Both the position numbers and the translations under genes were made by a program. A model generated the notes under the pieces. It worked only from the letters and a program-made list of their open reading frames with translations, was not told the DNA's origin and did not search any database. This document shows, piece by piece, positions 1 through 8,728 of a stretch of 64,000 bases of DNA. The DNA is from Lederbergia galactosidilytica (GTDB lineage: Bacteria; Bacillota; Bacilli; Bacillales; Bacillaceae_C), in assembly GCF_017873565.1 (NCBI RefSeq), contig NZ_JAGGKH010000017.1, positions 1 to 64,000 on the forward strand, written 5' to 3'. Numbering within the stretch: position 1 is the stretch's first letter; every line of letters starts with the position of its first letter.

Positions 1-94
1 GATACTTAAGTTATTGAACCGCCGTATACGAGAACCGTATGTACGGTGGTGTGAGAGGTCGGCTAATCAATTAATGATTAGCCTCCTACTCGAT
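1..94 (+). mobile_element. 3' end of a group II intron (domains V and VI)
   Basis: The window opens inside a group II intron ribozyme. Bases 18-26 pair with 42-50 (ACCGCCGTA with TACGGTGGT), capped by a TACG/CGTA helix with a two-base bulge, which is the domain V shape. Bases 61-69 pair with 75-83 (GGCTAATCA with TGATTAGCC) as domain VI, followed by TCCTACTCGAT, the usual 3' end of this intron group. The intron/exon junction is placed after base 94. The reverse transcriptase/maturase gene, if present, lies upstream of the window. The subclass cannot be fixed from this tail. Confidence 0.85.
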
Positions 95-206
95 TGGTTC
101 TCAATGTAGGTCTAAAGCTTCGTTCATATATCGAATTTCCTATTTAAATTAAAAAGGGGTTCGTTTATGCTGAGTGCAGTAGGATTTCCTAAAAGAGGTG
201 TATCGT

Positions 207-1169
207 TTGTTAAAAAAAGCTGGAGAGATTTTAGGTTATATAGGATTAATTTTATTATTTGTTGTAGGAACTGTTGCACTGATCACCGATTATATTGATG
301 ATTATAATTTATTAAATGCAGAGAAAGAAGAAGCAACGATCATAGGGAAAACAGCTGAAAAAGGTTTGTTTTTAGCACCAGCTTATTATGTTAAAGTCGA
401 TTTAAATGATGGAAGGGAAGAAGCAACTTTTAAAGGGTATTTAAACCGAATATCGAAAAAACAAATGAAGAACCTTGAAGTCGGGGATAAAATTAACGGC
501 TTTTCCACGGGGAAAGACTTTTCAACGATCCGTGACTTTTTATTCGATAGTATCTTTTATTTACTAGGTATTACTATTTTTGGCTTATTAGCATTGGTCC
601 TCTTTTTTGCGCTAATCTTAGAAATAAAAATTGTCGACCGCTTTTTCACACGTCTAGATGAGTCACTCGGTAAGTTCATCTGGAAGATGATTGGTTGGTG
701 TTTTAAGGTTCTTGCCATTGCCGTAGTACTTTACTTTTCCACCGGATATTTGTCTAATCTCTTTCATAAAATTATCCCGATAGCGCAAACGAAGACAGAG
801 GCGGTAATTACAGAGAAACATGCGGATATTTCATATAAGAAATATCAAGATTCTTCTTATGAATTTACATTAGAATATACAAGCAAAGCTGGTGAGGATA
901 TAAGAGTAGTGAAGGCAGTGACGAGACATACTTATAACAAATACGAAGCTTATCAAAATGTTCCTATTTCATATCGTAATTCGGATCCATATAATGTATT
1001 CATTCAGGGGACCAATGGAATCGATCTATTGAATATGGTGACTTATATTGAATGGATGCTATATATGATGCTTATTGGTTTATTTTTCATCGTTGGATTC
1101 ATTTATTTTCATAAAAGAAAACAAAATCGGACAAATGATTTCGAAGGGAAAGAAATTAAAGAAAATTAA
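207..1169 (+). CDS. Membrane protein with duplicated module (DUF3592-like)
   Basis: Predicted 320-residue integral membrane protein of unknown function. It has about four hydrophobic segments, two in each half. Each half carries a soluble beta-rich stretch that begins EEATIIG or TEAVITE and ends just before the second segment of that half, so it looks like an internal duplication of one module of the DUF3592 kind. A GTG at 198 opens the same frame, but the ribosome site AGAGGTG (194-200) overlaps it and lies six bases from TTG 207, so TTG 207 is chosen. It is a single gene between the group II intron and the gluconate operon, with a terminator at 1264-1291. The family assignment is tentative. 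Confidence 0.7.
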   Translation: MLKKAGEILGYIGLILLFVVGTVALITDYIDDYNLLNAEKEEATIIGKTAEKGLFLAPAYYVKVDLNDGREEATFKGYLNRISKKQMKNLEVGDKINGFSTGKDFSTIRDFLFDSIFYLLGITIFGLLALVLFFALILEIKIVDRFFTRLDESLGKFIWKMIGWCFKVLAIAVVLYFSTGYLSNLFHKIIPIAQTKTEAVITEKHADISYKKYQDSSYEFTLEYTSKAGEDIRVVKAVTRHTYNKYEAYQNVPISYRNSDPYNVFIQGTNGIDLLNMVTYIEWMLYMMLIGLFFIVGFIYFHKRKQNRTNDFEGKEIKEN

Positions 1170-1263
1170 AATTATATAAGAAAAGTATTTTTAGGGAAGA
1201 TTCAGAAGTTATAAACATTTCCCTATTAGAAATATCTGAAATTGTACTTATACCAATGTAGAT

Positions 1264-1291
1264 AAGGGCTTGGGCTTCCCAGCCTTTTTTT
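1264..1291 (+). terminator. Rho-independent terminator
   Basis: A G+C-rich hairpin (GGCTTGGG with CCCAGCC around CTT) is followed by seven T residues. It ends the upstream membrane-protein transcript and separates it from the gluconate operon. Confidence 0.75.
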
Positions 1292-1354
1292 GTGTCTTTC
1301 AAGGCGGGAATTATCATGCTTTAACGAATATACAATCTAAAATCATTATGTTAG

Positions 1355-1378
1355 TATACTTGTATACAGCTATACAAG
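1355..1378 (+). promoter_or_regulatory. Candidate GntR operator overlapping the gnt promoter
   Basis: CTTGTATA (1359-1366) and TATACAAG (1371-1378) form a perfect inverted repeat around CAGC. This resembles the known B. subtilis GntR operator core ATACTTGTATACAAGTAT. The hexamer TATACT (1355-1360) is a good -10 candidate; no convincing -35 is seen. Binding here would block transcription and lift when gluconate binds GntR. The position just ahead of gntR fits autoregulation of the whole operon. Confidence 0.7.
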
Positions 1379-1392
1379 AAGAAGGTGAAATT

Positions 1393-2109
1393 ATGAAAAG
1401 GTTCTATCCGCAAAATAGATTAACGGAATCCTCAATGGGTGAACGGGTGATAGCGGATTTAAGAATGAGAATTATTTCCCAGGATATCAATGAAGGAGCG
1501 ATCCTTTCCGAAAATAAATTATCTCAAGAATACAATATGAGTCGGTCGCCAATTCGTGATGCGCTTAAACTGCTAGAAAAAGAAGGTTTGGTCCAACAGA
1601 AACGAATGGGAGCAAATGTCATTGGTATTTCAGAAAAAGACATTGATGAAATCTATGATATTCGGCTAATTATTGAATCCTTTGTATTTAAAAGATTGCT
1701 AAAGTCTGAAACGGCTTCATTAATCAATCAATTAAATAAAATTTTAGAGATGATGAAAATTGCGGTTAAATATAATGATGCGGATGAATTTTCATTCAGG
1801 GATATAGAGTTTCACGAGAAAATCATCACCTCAATCCACCACCGACACATAGAAATTCTTTGGTCTAATTTGCGGCCCATTATGGAGTGTCTTGTTTTAT
1901 TATCGATGAGACATCGGATGGAAGAGAATAAAGAGGATTTTGACCGTGTGATTCAAAACCACGAGTTACTGATTCAAGCGATTGAGAACAAAGATGAACG
2001 ATTAGTGGATGAAGCTTTTTATAAAAACTTTAATGATGTGCACAAACAATCAGATGATTTATGGAGTAACCCTATATTTCTAAAGAGAGCGAGTATGTAT
2101 CATGAATAA
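1393..2109 (+). CDS. gntR: Gluconate operon transcriptional repressor GntR
   Basis: A 238-residue FadR-subfamily GntR regulator. Residues about 15-80 form the winged helix-turn-helix (NKLSQEYNMSRSPIRDALK is the recognition region), followed by an all-helical FCD ligand domain with the conserved FHEKI region. The frame is open from 1270, but ATG 1393 has the ribosome site GAAGGTGA just upstream, and the operator repeat lies in the upstream extension, so 1393 is the start. In B. subtilis GntR represses gntRKPZ until gluconate is present. The gene overlaps gntK by eight bases, which indicates translational coupling. Assignment rests on fold and operon context. Confidence 0.92.
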   Translation: MKRFYPQNRLTESSMGERVIADLRMRIISQDINEGAILSENKLSQEYNMSRSPIRDALKLLEKEGLVQQKRMGANVIGISEKDIDEIYDIRLIIESFVFKRLLKSETASLINQLNKILEMMKIAVKYNDADEFSFRDIEFHEKIITSIHHRHIEILWSNLRPIMECLVLLSMRHRMEENKEDFDRVIQNHELLIQAIENKDERLVDEAFYKNFNDVHKQSDDLWSNPIFLKRASMYHE

Positions 2110-3655
2110 AAATAAATATATGTTAGGTGTCGATATTGGTACAACGAGCACAAAAGCTGTATTGTATCGTGAAACAGGTGAAATACTAGCCGTAGAAAAC
2201 AATGGATATGAGTTATATACACCTGATAGTGAAACAGCTGAACAGAATCCAGAAGAGATCTTTCAGGCGGTTCTATTATCAATTGGGAACGTTATGAAAA
2301 AGTCAAAAATAGATCCTAAAAATTTATCTTTTATTTCTTTTAGTAGTGCCATGCATAGTGTAATTGCGGTGGATGAAAATAATCAACCGTTAACAAACTG
2401 TATTACTTGGGCTGATAATCGCAGTGCTAAATGGGTACAGAAAATAAAAGAAGAAATGAACGGTCATGAAATTTATCGGAGAACAGGAACACCAATTCAT
2501 CCGATGTCACCGCTTTGCAAAATTACTTGGCTTGAACAAGATTGCCCCGAAATTTCTCGTAAAACGAAAAAGTATATCGGGATTAAAGAATATATTTTTT
2601 ACCAATTCTTTAAGCAATATCTTGTCGACCATTCTATTGCATCATGTATGGGTATGATGGACCTTGAGTCACTGGAATGGGATAAAGAAGCGTTAGCAGT
2701 AGCCGGGATTTCAGAAGAGAAATTATCACGCCTTGTCTCAACGAAGGAAATTGTAACAGGTTGTGACCCGAAATACGCGGAGAAGATGAACATTTTGCCT
2801 GAAACTAAATTTGTAATCGGAGCGAGTGATGGCGTTTTATCCAACATTGGTGTAAACGCGTTAAAAAAAGGAGAAGTCGCTGTTACGATTGGAACAAGTG
2901 GTGCAATCCGCACGGTAATACCGAAACCACAGACAGATCCTAAAGAGCGGATCTTTTGCTATGCTTTGACAGAAGATCATTGGGTGATTGGTGGCCCTGT
3001 TAATAATGGTGGTATGATCTTTCGCTGGGTTCGTGATGAATTAGCTGCCAGCGAAGTGGAAACAGCGAAACGTTTAGGAATGGATGCGTATGATGTTCTC
3101 ACAAAAATTGCCAGTCGTGTCCCAGCAGGTTCAAATGGCTTACTATTCCATCCGTTTTTATCAGGTGAAAGGGCTCCATTATGGAATGCTAATGTTAGAG
3201 GCTCTTTTATGGGATTAACATTAAGTCATAAAAAAGAGCATATGGTACGGGCGGCTCTAGAGGGCGTTATTTTCAATTTATATTCAGTCTATTTAGCATT
3301 AGTTGAAGTCATGGACGAGCCTGTGACCTCATTAAAAGCAACGGGTGGATTTGCTAGATCGCCCTTATGGAGACAAATGTTGGCCGATATTTTTGACCGA
3401 GAAGTGGTTGTACCAGAAAGTCATGAGTCATCTTGCCTTGGTGCTTGTCTGTTAGGATTATACGCATTAGGAAAAATCGACTCATTTGATGTTGTTGAGG
3501 ACTTAGTTGGAACAAGCCATAAACATACTCCAATTCAAGAAAATACAAAGGAATATGAACAATTAATGCCCATTTTTATCAGTATTTCACGTGCCATGCT
3601 AAGTGAGTACGAGAAAATCGCGCAATATCAAACGAGATTAAATCAAAATAATTGA
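2102..3655 (+). CDS. gntK: Gluconokinase (FGGY family)
   Basis: A 517-residue FGGY carbohydrate kinase; it phosphorylates D-gluconate to 6-phosphogluconate with ATP in the cytoplasm. The N-terminal ATPase motif GVDIGTTSTKAVLY starts near residue 9. The C-terminal actin-like half carries TIGTSGAIR, the FLSGERAPLW segment and ATGGFARSPLWRQMLADIF, all typical of gluconokinase. B. subtilis GntK has nearly the same length. It starts inside the end of gntR and is followed by gntP after a 100-base gap that holds a small inverted-repeat element. No unusual residue is visible. Confidence 0.93.
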   Translation: MNKNKYMLGVDIGTTSTKAVLYRETGEILAVENNGYELYTPDSETAEQNPEEIFQAVLLSIGNVMKKSKIDPKNLSFISFSSAMHSVIAVDENNQPLTNCITWADNRSAKWVQKIKEEMNGHEIYRRTGTPIHPMSPLCKITWLEQDCPEISRKTKKYIGIKEYIFYQFFKQYLVDHSIASCMGMMDLESLEWDKEALAVAGISEEKLSRLVSTKEIVTGCDPKYAEKMNILPETKFVIGASDGVLSNIGVNALKKGEVAVTIGTSGAIRTVIPKPQTDPKERIFCYALTEDHWVIGGPVNNGGMIFRWVRDELAASEVETAKRLGMDAYDVLTKIASRVPAGSNGLLFHPFLSGERAPLWNANVRGSFMGLTLSHKKEHMVRAALEGVIFNLYSVYLALVEVMDEPVTSLKATGGFARSPLWRQMLADIFDREVVVPESHESSCLGACLLGLYALGKIDSFDVVEDLVGTSHKHTPIQENTKEYEQLMPIFISISRAMLSEYEKIAQYQTRLNQNN

Positions 3656-3676
3656 TTACATTATACAACAGTGACG

Positions 3677-3720
3677 TGTTCAAAAAAGTTCGAGCGATAC
3701 TATGATGGGCTTCTTGAACA
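3677..3720. repeat. Mini inverted-repeat element with TGTTCAA ends
   Basis: A 44-base segment begins TGTTCAAAAAAG and ends CTTCTTGAACA, so its ends are imperfect inverted repeats. The same ends bound a longer element at 24036-24191 inside the urease operon. It is probably an internally deleted copy of that family and could fold into a hairpin in the gntK-gntP mRNA. Confidence 0.55.
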
Positions 3721-3755
3721 ACGGTTAAAGACTACCATGATAGGAGAAAAAGAAA

Positions 3756-5114
3756 ATGGAACATTACCTTCCACTAATTATTGTTGCATTAGGAGTGATC
3801 GTTTTATTACTTCTAATTACCAAGCTGGAGCTTGATACATTTATCTCACTCATTATTACCGCTTTTCTTGTCGCTTTGGCACTCGGTATGCCATTAGATA
3901 AGATAGTTGAGTCGATCGAAGGCGGGATGGGGGGAACCCTCGGCAGCATTGCTTTGATTTTTGGTTTTGGTGCGATACTCGGAAGATTAGTGGCAGATGC
4001 GGGGGGTGCCCAGCGTATTGCTACTACTTTAATTGATAAGTTTGGAGAAAAGAATATTCAGTGGGCGGTTGTGATTGCTTCCTTTATAATCGGGATTGCT
4101 TTGTTCTTTGAAGTTGGGCTTGTTTTATTAATCCCCATTATTTTCCAAATCGCGAAAGAGTTAAAGATGTCACCGCTATATTTAGGAATTCCAATGGCAA
4201 CAGCTTTATCGGCTACACACGGATTTTTACCTCCTCATCCGGGCCCAACAGTGATTGCTCAGCAATATGACGCAAATATTGGAATGGTATTAATCTATGG
4301 TATCATCATTGCAATTCCAGCAGTAATCATTGCTGGACCATTATTTACGAAAGTGATTCGAAAAATTATCCCAGCTTCATTTGAGAAACAAGGGAATCTT
4401 GACTCCTTGGGAGAAATAAAGACATTTGATCTCAAGGATACACCTGGATTTGGCATAAGTGTTTTAACATCATTATTTCCAGTCTTACTCATGGCGATAT
4501 CTACGATTGTTGATTTAATTCAAGATCTTGGAAATGTATCGGATAATATGCTTTTTAAGATTATTCATTTAATTGGACAACCAACGACTGCCTTATTAAT
4601 TTCCGTTTTGTTAGCTATTTATACGATGGGAATCAAGCGTAATATTCCAATGAAGAAAGTGATGCAATCCGCGGAAGAGTCAATTCGCGCTATTGGTATG
4701 ATGCTATTAATCATTGGTGGTGGCGGTGTACTAAAACAAGTATTAATTGATGGTGGAGTTGGTGATGCTGTTGCTGCCATATTTGAAGGTAGTTCCATGT
4801 CCCCATTATTATTAGCTTGGATTATAGCAGCAATATTAAGAATTGCATTAGGCTCTGCCACAGTCTCAGCTCTTACAACAGCTGGGCTTGTCATCCCATT
4901 GATGCAAGGAACGGGTGTGGATCCTGCTTTAATGGTGCTAGCCACAGGGGCTGGTAGTTTAATTGCTTCTCATGTCAATGATGCAGGATTCTGGATGTTT
5001 AAAGAATTTTTTGGCTTGAATTTAAAAGAGACCTTTGCCACTTGGACATTGCTTGAATCAATCATTTCGGTTGTAGGTCTTGCTGGTGTATTAGTCATAA
5101 ATTTGTTTGTATAA
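3756..5114 (+). CDS. gntP: Gluconate permease (GntP family)
   Basis: A 452-residue GntP-family symporter with about 12 hydrophobic segments over its whole length. It imports gluconate across the cytoplasmic membrane. Family landmarks are the FEVGLVLLIPIIF stretch, the LPPHPGPTVIA loop near residue 155 and ATGAGSLIASHVNDAGFW near residue 395. Length and position match B. subtilis GntP. The ribosome site AGGAG precedes ATG 3756. It stands between gntK and gntZ and is expected to be expressed as part of the same transcript under GntR. Confidence 0.93.
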   Translation: MEHYLPLIIVALGVIVLLLLITKLELDTFISLIITAFLVALALGMPLDKIVESIEGGMGGTLGSIALIFGFGAILGRLVADAGGAQRIATTLIDKFGEKNIQWAVVIASFIIGIALFFEVGLVLLIPIIFQIAKELKMSPLYLGIPMATALSATHGFLPPHPGPTVIAQQYDANIGMVLIYGIIIAIPAVIIAGPLFTKVIRKIIPASFEKQGNLDSLGEIKTFDLKDTPGFGISVLTSLFPVLLMAISTIVDLIQDLGNVSDNMLFKIIHLIGQPTTALLISVLLAIYTMGIKRNIPMKKVMQSAEESIRAIGMMLLIIGGGGVLKQVLIDGGVGDAVAAIFEGSSMSPLLLAWIIAAILRIALGSATVSALTTAGLVIPLMQGTGVDPALMVLATGAGSLIASHVNDAGFWMFKEFFGLNLKETFATWTLLESIISVVGLAGVLVINLFV

Positions 5115-5129
5115 AGGATGGAACGATAG

Positions 5130-6530
5130 GTGAAAAATACAATAGGTGTTTATGGTTTAGGTGTAATGGGAGCGAATTTAGCTAAGAACATGCTCCATAA
5201 TGGAGAACGTGTGGCCATTTTTAATTATACTAGGGATTTAACGGATGCATTTCTGGATGGGTATTCTCATCCAGAAGTGTCTGCTCATTTTAACTTAGAA
5301 AGTTTTGTTCATTCACTAGAAAAACCACGTAAAATATTTATGATGGTGACAGCTGGTCCAATTGTGGATTCGGTCATTCAGTCACTTATCCCTTTATTGG
5401 AACCAGGCGATATCATTATGGACGGAGGAAATTCCGATTTTCATGATTCTAATCGCAGATATCAACAGTTAGAAGAACAAGGAATTCATTTTATTAGTGT
5501 AGGGGTATCAGGTGGAGCGGAAGGGGCTTTACATGGTCCGGCACTTATGCCGAGTGGAGATCCAGATGCTTATAAACAAGTGGCCCCAATTTTGGAAAAA
5601 ATTGCAGCAAAAGTAGATGGGAAGCCTTGTTGTACTTATATTGGACCGGCAGGATCTGGTCATTATGTGAAGATGGTGCATAATGGAATTGAATATGCAG
5701 ATATGCAATTGATAACCGAAGCCTATTTATTTTTGCGCAAAAAGCTTGGACTCACGGTAGAAGAGATTGCAACAGTATTTAAGTCTTGGGATGAAACAGA
5801 ATTAAAGAGCTATCTTATGGAAATTACCTCGGAAATTTTGACCAAAATGGATGAGGAAACAGGAAAGCCAATGGTTGATGTCATTTTAGATAAAGCTGGT
5901 CAGAAGGGTACGGGAAAATGGACAAGCCAAGATGCATTAGATTTAGGTGTGCCATCTTCGATACTGACAGAGTCCGTCTTTGCTCGCTACCTTTCTTCTT
6001 TAAAAGAAGAGAGAACCTATGCGGAGCAGCATTTAACAGGTCCTAAGCTTGTTAAAGATGAAGCGGATAAGGAAGCATGGATTCAATTCGTTAAAGAAGC
6101 TTTATATATGGGGAAAATCTGTGCTTATGCCCAAGGATTTTACCAATATAAATCGGCTTCTGTTCAAAAAGACTGGGCACTAGATCTAGGCGAAATTGCT
6201 TTGATTTTCCGTGGTGGTTGTATTATAAGAGCAGACTTCCTTAATGATATTAGTGATGCTTATAAGGGAAATCAAGAGGTCACTAATCTATTATTAGCTC
6301 CTTTCTTTATGGACAAAGCGAATCAAATGGAGTCATCTTTAAGGAAAGTTGTGATTAAAGGGTTTGAGAATGGTCTTTCTTTACCATGCTTTAGCGCGGC
6401 CTTATCCTTTTATGATGGTTATCGCTCATCTGATAGTGGAGCGAATATTATTCAAGCGCAACGAGATTATTTTGGTGCGCACACGTATGAAAGAGTCGAT
6501 AAAGAAGGAACTTTCCATACAGACTGGTAA
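5130..6530 (+). CDS. gntZ: 6-phosphogluconate dehydrogenase (GntZ type)
   Basis: A 466-residue decarboxylating 6-phosphogluconate dehydrogenase: 6-phosphogluconate to ribulose 5-phosphate plus CO2. The N-terminal Rossmann motif GLGVMGANLAKN begins near residue 9. The substrate site GVSGGAEGALHGPALMPSG lies near residue 128, and the catalytic KMVHNGIEY near residue 183. The helical C-terminal domain is complete and includes GQKGTGKWT. The start is GTG 5130, 15 bases after gntP. Whether it prefers NAD or NADP is not clear from inspection. It completes the gluconate shunt into the pentose phosphate pathway, and a terminator follows. Confidence 0.93.
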   Translation: MKNTIGVYGLGVMGANLAKNMLHNGERVAIFNYTRDLTDAFLDGYSHPEVSAHFNLESFVHSLEKPRKIFMMVTAGPIVDSVIQSLIPLLEPGDIIMDGGNSDFHDSNRRYQQLEEQGIHFISVGVSGGAEGALHGPALMPSGDPDAYKQVAPILEKIAAKVDGKPCCTYIGPAGSGHYVKMVHNGIEYADMQLITEAYLFLRKKLGLTVEEIATVFKSWDETELKSYLMEITSEILTKMDEETGKPMVDVILDKAGQKGTGKWTSQDALDLGVPSSILTESVFARYLSSLKEERTYAEQHLTGPKLVKDEADKEAWIQFVKEALYMGKICAYAQGFYQYKSASVQKDWALDLGEIALIFRGGCIIRADFLNDISDAYKGNQEVTNLLLAPFFMDKANQMESSLRKVVIKGFENGLSLPCFSAALSFYDGYRSSDSGANIIQAQRDYFGAHTYERVDKEGTFHTDW

Positions 6531-6556
6531 TAGAGTATATTAGATAAAAATTTCCT

Positions 6557-6615
6557 CCCTCTTTATACGTTTAGTTGCTAATCCAGCTAAACATATAAAG
6601 GGGGATATTTTTATT
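6557..6615 (+). terminator. Terminator of the gluconate operon
   Basis: CCCTCTTTATACGTTTAG (from 6557) pairs with CTAAACATATAAAGGGGG (6587-6604), giving a long stem with one mismatch, and then an AT-rich tail with runs of T. The rest of the 6531-6852 gap, apart from the promoter at 6795-6803, shows no gene. Confidence 0.75.
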
Positions 6616-6794
6616 GGCAAAAAGTTGTAACGATAATTGCTGACTACTTATGCTTGGATTGTCTTAAAGAAGATGAAGATTCTCACGCGAAAAAAGTAAG
6701 CATGTTATGAATGAACTGATGAATAATAAGAATTAGACGGGAAGGGTTATCTTGGTAAAGGAGAAACAGTATCCGAAAATTTTTTAGCAGAAAA

Positions 6795-6803
6795 TGTTAT
6801 AAT
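6795..6803 (+). promoter_or_regulatory. Extended -10 promoter for the response regulator gene
   Basis: TGTTATAAT is a perfect TGnTATAAT extended -10 element, 50 bases upstream of the response-regulator start. No clear -35 box is needed for this class. Confidence 0.6.
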
Positions 6804-6852
6804 GTTGGGTGCCTTGACAATTTATTATGAGGAAACAGGAAGAGGATATAAA

Positions 6853-8394
6853 ATGATGGAGCAGGAACGATGTAAGGTACTTATTGTCGACGACGAAGTA
6901 TTAATTCGACAGGGTATTAGGCACTATGTAAATTGGGATGAGGAAGGATTTGTCATTATTGGAGAGGCTTCTAATGGAGAGGAGGCTCTCAATATTATCG
7001 AAAAAACACCTCCTCATATTATCATTACAGATATTGTGATGCCGATTATGGATGGGATTGAACTAACTAAAAAGGTGAAAGAGGAATATCCGGAAATTGA
7101 AGTTATTATCTTAAGTAGTTTCAGTGATTTTGATTATGTTCGTTCGACTTTTCAAAGTGGTGTGGCTGATTATATATTGAAACCTAAACTAGAAGGACCG
7201 GAATTATTAAGGGCTCTCAAACAGGCATTACGGCGCTTGCCAAATTTTGATCTAGATTTGTCTAACCAATCAATTACCACGACGGAAGATTGGATCCGTT
7301 ATTTGATGGCCGGTTATGAACCGATTAATCAGAAACAATTAGAGTATGAATCATTTCCCAAAAGTCACTTTTGTCTTATGGAAATTGATCTAAAATTAGT
7401 GAAGGATATTCATAAAGTGAAAAAGAATATCATGGAACAACTTCCTTACGTCTTAGCCGATTTTAATTATTATCCGATTCTGTTAGAAGATCGCAGTTTT
7501 TCCTATATTATTAACATAGATAAGGAAGAGTTTTCATCGCTTATTGCTACTATTAAAAAGGTAGCAGGGAAGTCAGAAAAAATAGGACACTCCATAATTT
7601 GGTTACTTGGTGAGCCATTTAAAGAAATGGCACAATTAAAAAAGCATTATGAAGATGAGTTAAAACGTTTAAGAAGCTATCGATTTTATTTTCCTGAACA
7701 AAACTTTTTAATGTTAAGAGAATTACCAGAGGTTCCAGAAGAAAGTAGCTTTGAGTTGAATCGTTTTATTGATGTATTTAAGCGGCGTGACTTTGAGAAG
7801 GCTTTTGAAGAACTGAATCAATATACTGAATATCTAACTCACCAATATACTGTAAATGAAAATGAATTTAAAGCAATATTAGGAAATATAATTTTCAACA
7901 TTACGCTCCTTTTAGAGGGGATGAAATTTGACCTGAATCAAATGCAGCAAGATAGATACCAATACTTTGCAATGTTAAATGAAGCAGACAATAGTAAAAG
8001 TGCAAAAGATTGCTTTACCAACTTTTTAGAAGAAGTTCAAAATTTGATTACTTCACAAATGAACACTCAAAATCAGTCAAATATGCCGCAACTATTGGAG
8101 TATATCGATCAACATTATAACGAACCAATTAGTTTAGCTGATTTAGCAAATCATTTTCATTTTAATCCATCTTATTTATCCACCTACTTTAGTCAACATC
8201 ATGGAATTGGATTTAATGAATATCTTAATCAAATTCGGATCGAGAAAGCAAAATCTTATTTGGAAAACAAAAATGTTTCGATTTCAGAGATTAGTGGATT
8301 TGTTGGCTATTCGGACCATAGTTATTTTTGTAAAGTATTTAAAAAAATGACAGGAATGTCACCGAGTAAATATCGGAAAAGTTCGCTTATATAA
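6853..8394 (+). CDS. YesN-type response regulator with AraC output domain
   Basis: A 513-residue cytoplasmic regulator. Residues 7-125 are a CheY-like receiver: acidic pocket D13/D14, phosphoacceptor D60 in TDIVMP and K110 in ILKPK. A long middle region is followed by an AraC/XylS pair of helix-turn-helix motifs in the last 100 residues (ISLADLANHFHFNPSYLS and ISEISGFVGYSDHSYFCKVF). The start is ATG 6853 or 6856, served by AGGAAGAGG at 6837-6845; the upstream part of the open frame contains the promoter. Partner of the sensor kinase at 8729. By context it should activate the sugar transporter and beta-galactosidase genes downstream. Confidence 0.9.
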   Translation: MMEQERCKVLIVDDEVLIRQGIRHYVNWDEEGFVIIGEASNGEEALNIIEKTPPHIIITDIVMPIMDGIELTKKVKEEYPEIEVIILSSFSDFDYVRSTFQSGVADYILKPKLEGPELLRALKQALRRLPNFDLDLSNQSITTTEDWIRYLMAGYEPINQKQLEYESFPKSHFCLMEIDLKLVKDIHKVKKNIMEQLPYVLADFNYYPILLEDRSFSYIINIDKEEFSSLIATIKKVAGKSEKIGHSIIWLLGEPFKEMAQLKKHYEDELKRLRSYRFYFPEQNFLMLRELPEVPEESSFELNRFIDVFKRRDFEKAFEELNQYTEYLTHQYTVNENEFKAILGNIIFNITLLLEGMKFDLNQMQQDRYQYFAMLNEADNSKSAKDCFTNFLEEVQNLITSQMNTQNQSNMPQLLEYIDQHYNEPISLADLANHFHFNPSYLSTYFSQHHGIGFNEYLNQIRIEKAKSYLENKNVSISEISGFVGYSDHSYFCKVFKKMTGMSPSKYRKSSLI

Positions 8395-8399
8395 GTGCC

Positions 8400-8725
8400 A
8401 AAAAGAGGCAGGGACAGTATTTTTACCAAAGAAAAAACGAACGACTAGAGGGGATATACCTCCGCTCCAGAAATATACTTTGCTTTCCGAAGGCCTACAG
8501 GATGTGGTCATGCAGGCGTTGCGACGTACAAGGAAGTACTAGTGTAGGTGAAGTTGCGCTTTGACTCTACGGCCAGGACGGCGCGAACTTAGCCTGCGTT
8601 TCCTAGTGGCAAGTCACCTCGGGCTTCGCCTTCTGGGGCCTTGCCGAACTCTCACTTCTCACAGGAGAGATACTTGCTTTCACTAGCTTGATTCTTTTGA
8701 AACATGCATTTGATAGGAATGGATA
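8400..8725. repeat. G+C-rich structured intergenic element, non-coding
   Basis: The 334-base space between response regulator and kinase is clearly richer in G+C than its neighbours and has no open frame. It contains clustered short inverted motifs, for example GAGGGGATATACCTC, and CCTAGTGGCAAG... with ...GGGCCTTGCCGAAC. Its right edge, TTTTGAAACATGC, resembles the TTTTGAACATGC edge of the element at 24036-24191. It is probably a dispersed Bacillus-type repeat, but copy number cannot be judged from one window. Confidence 0.45.
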
Positions 8726-8728
8726 AAG

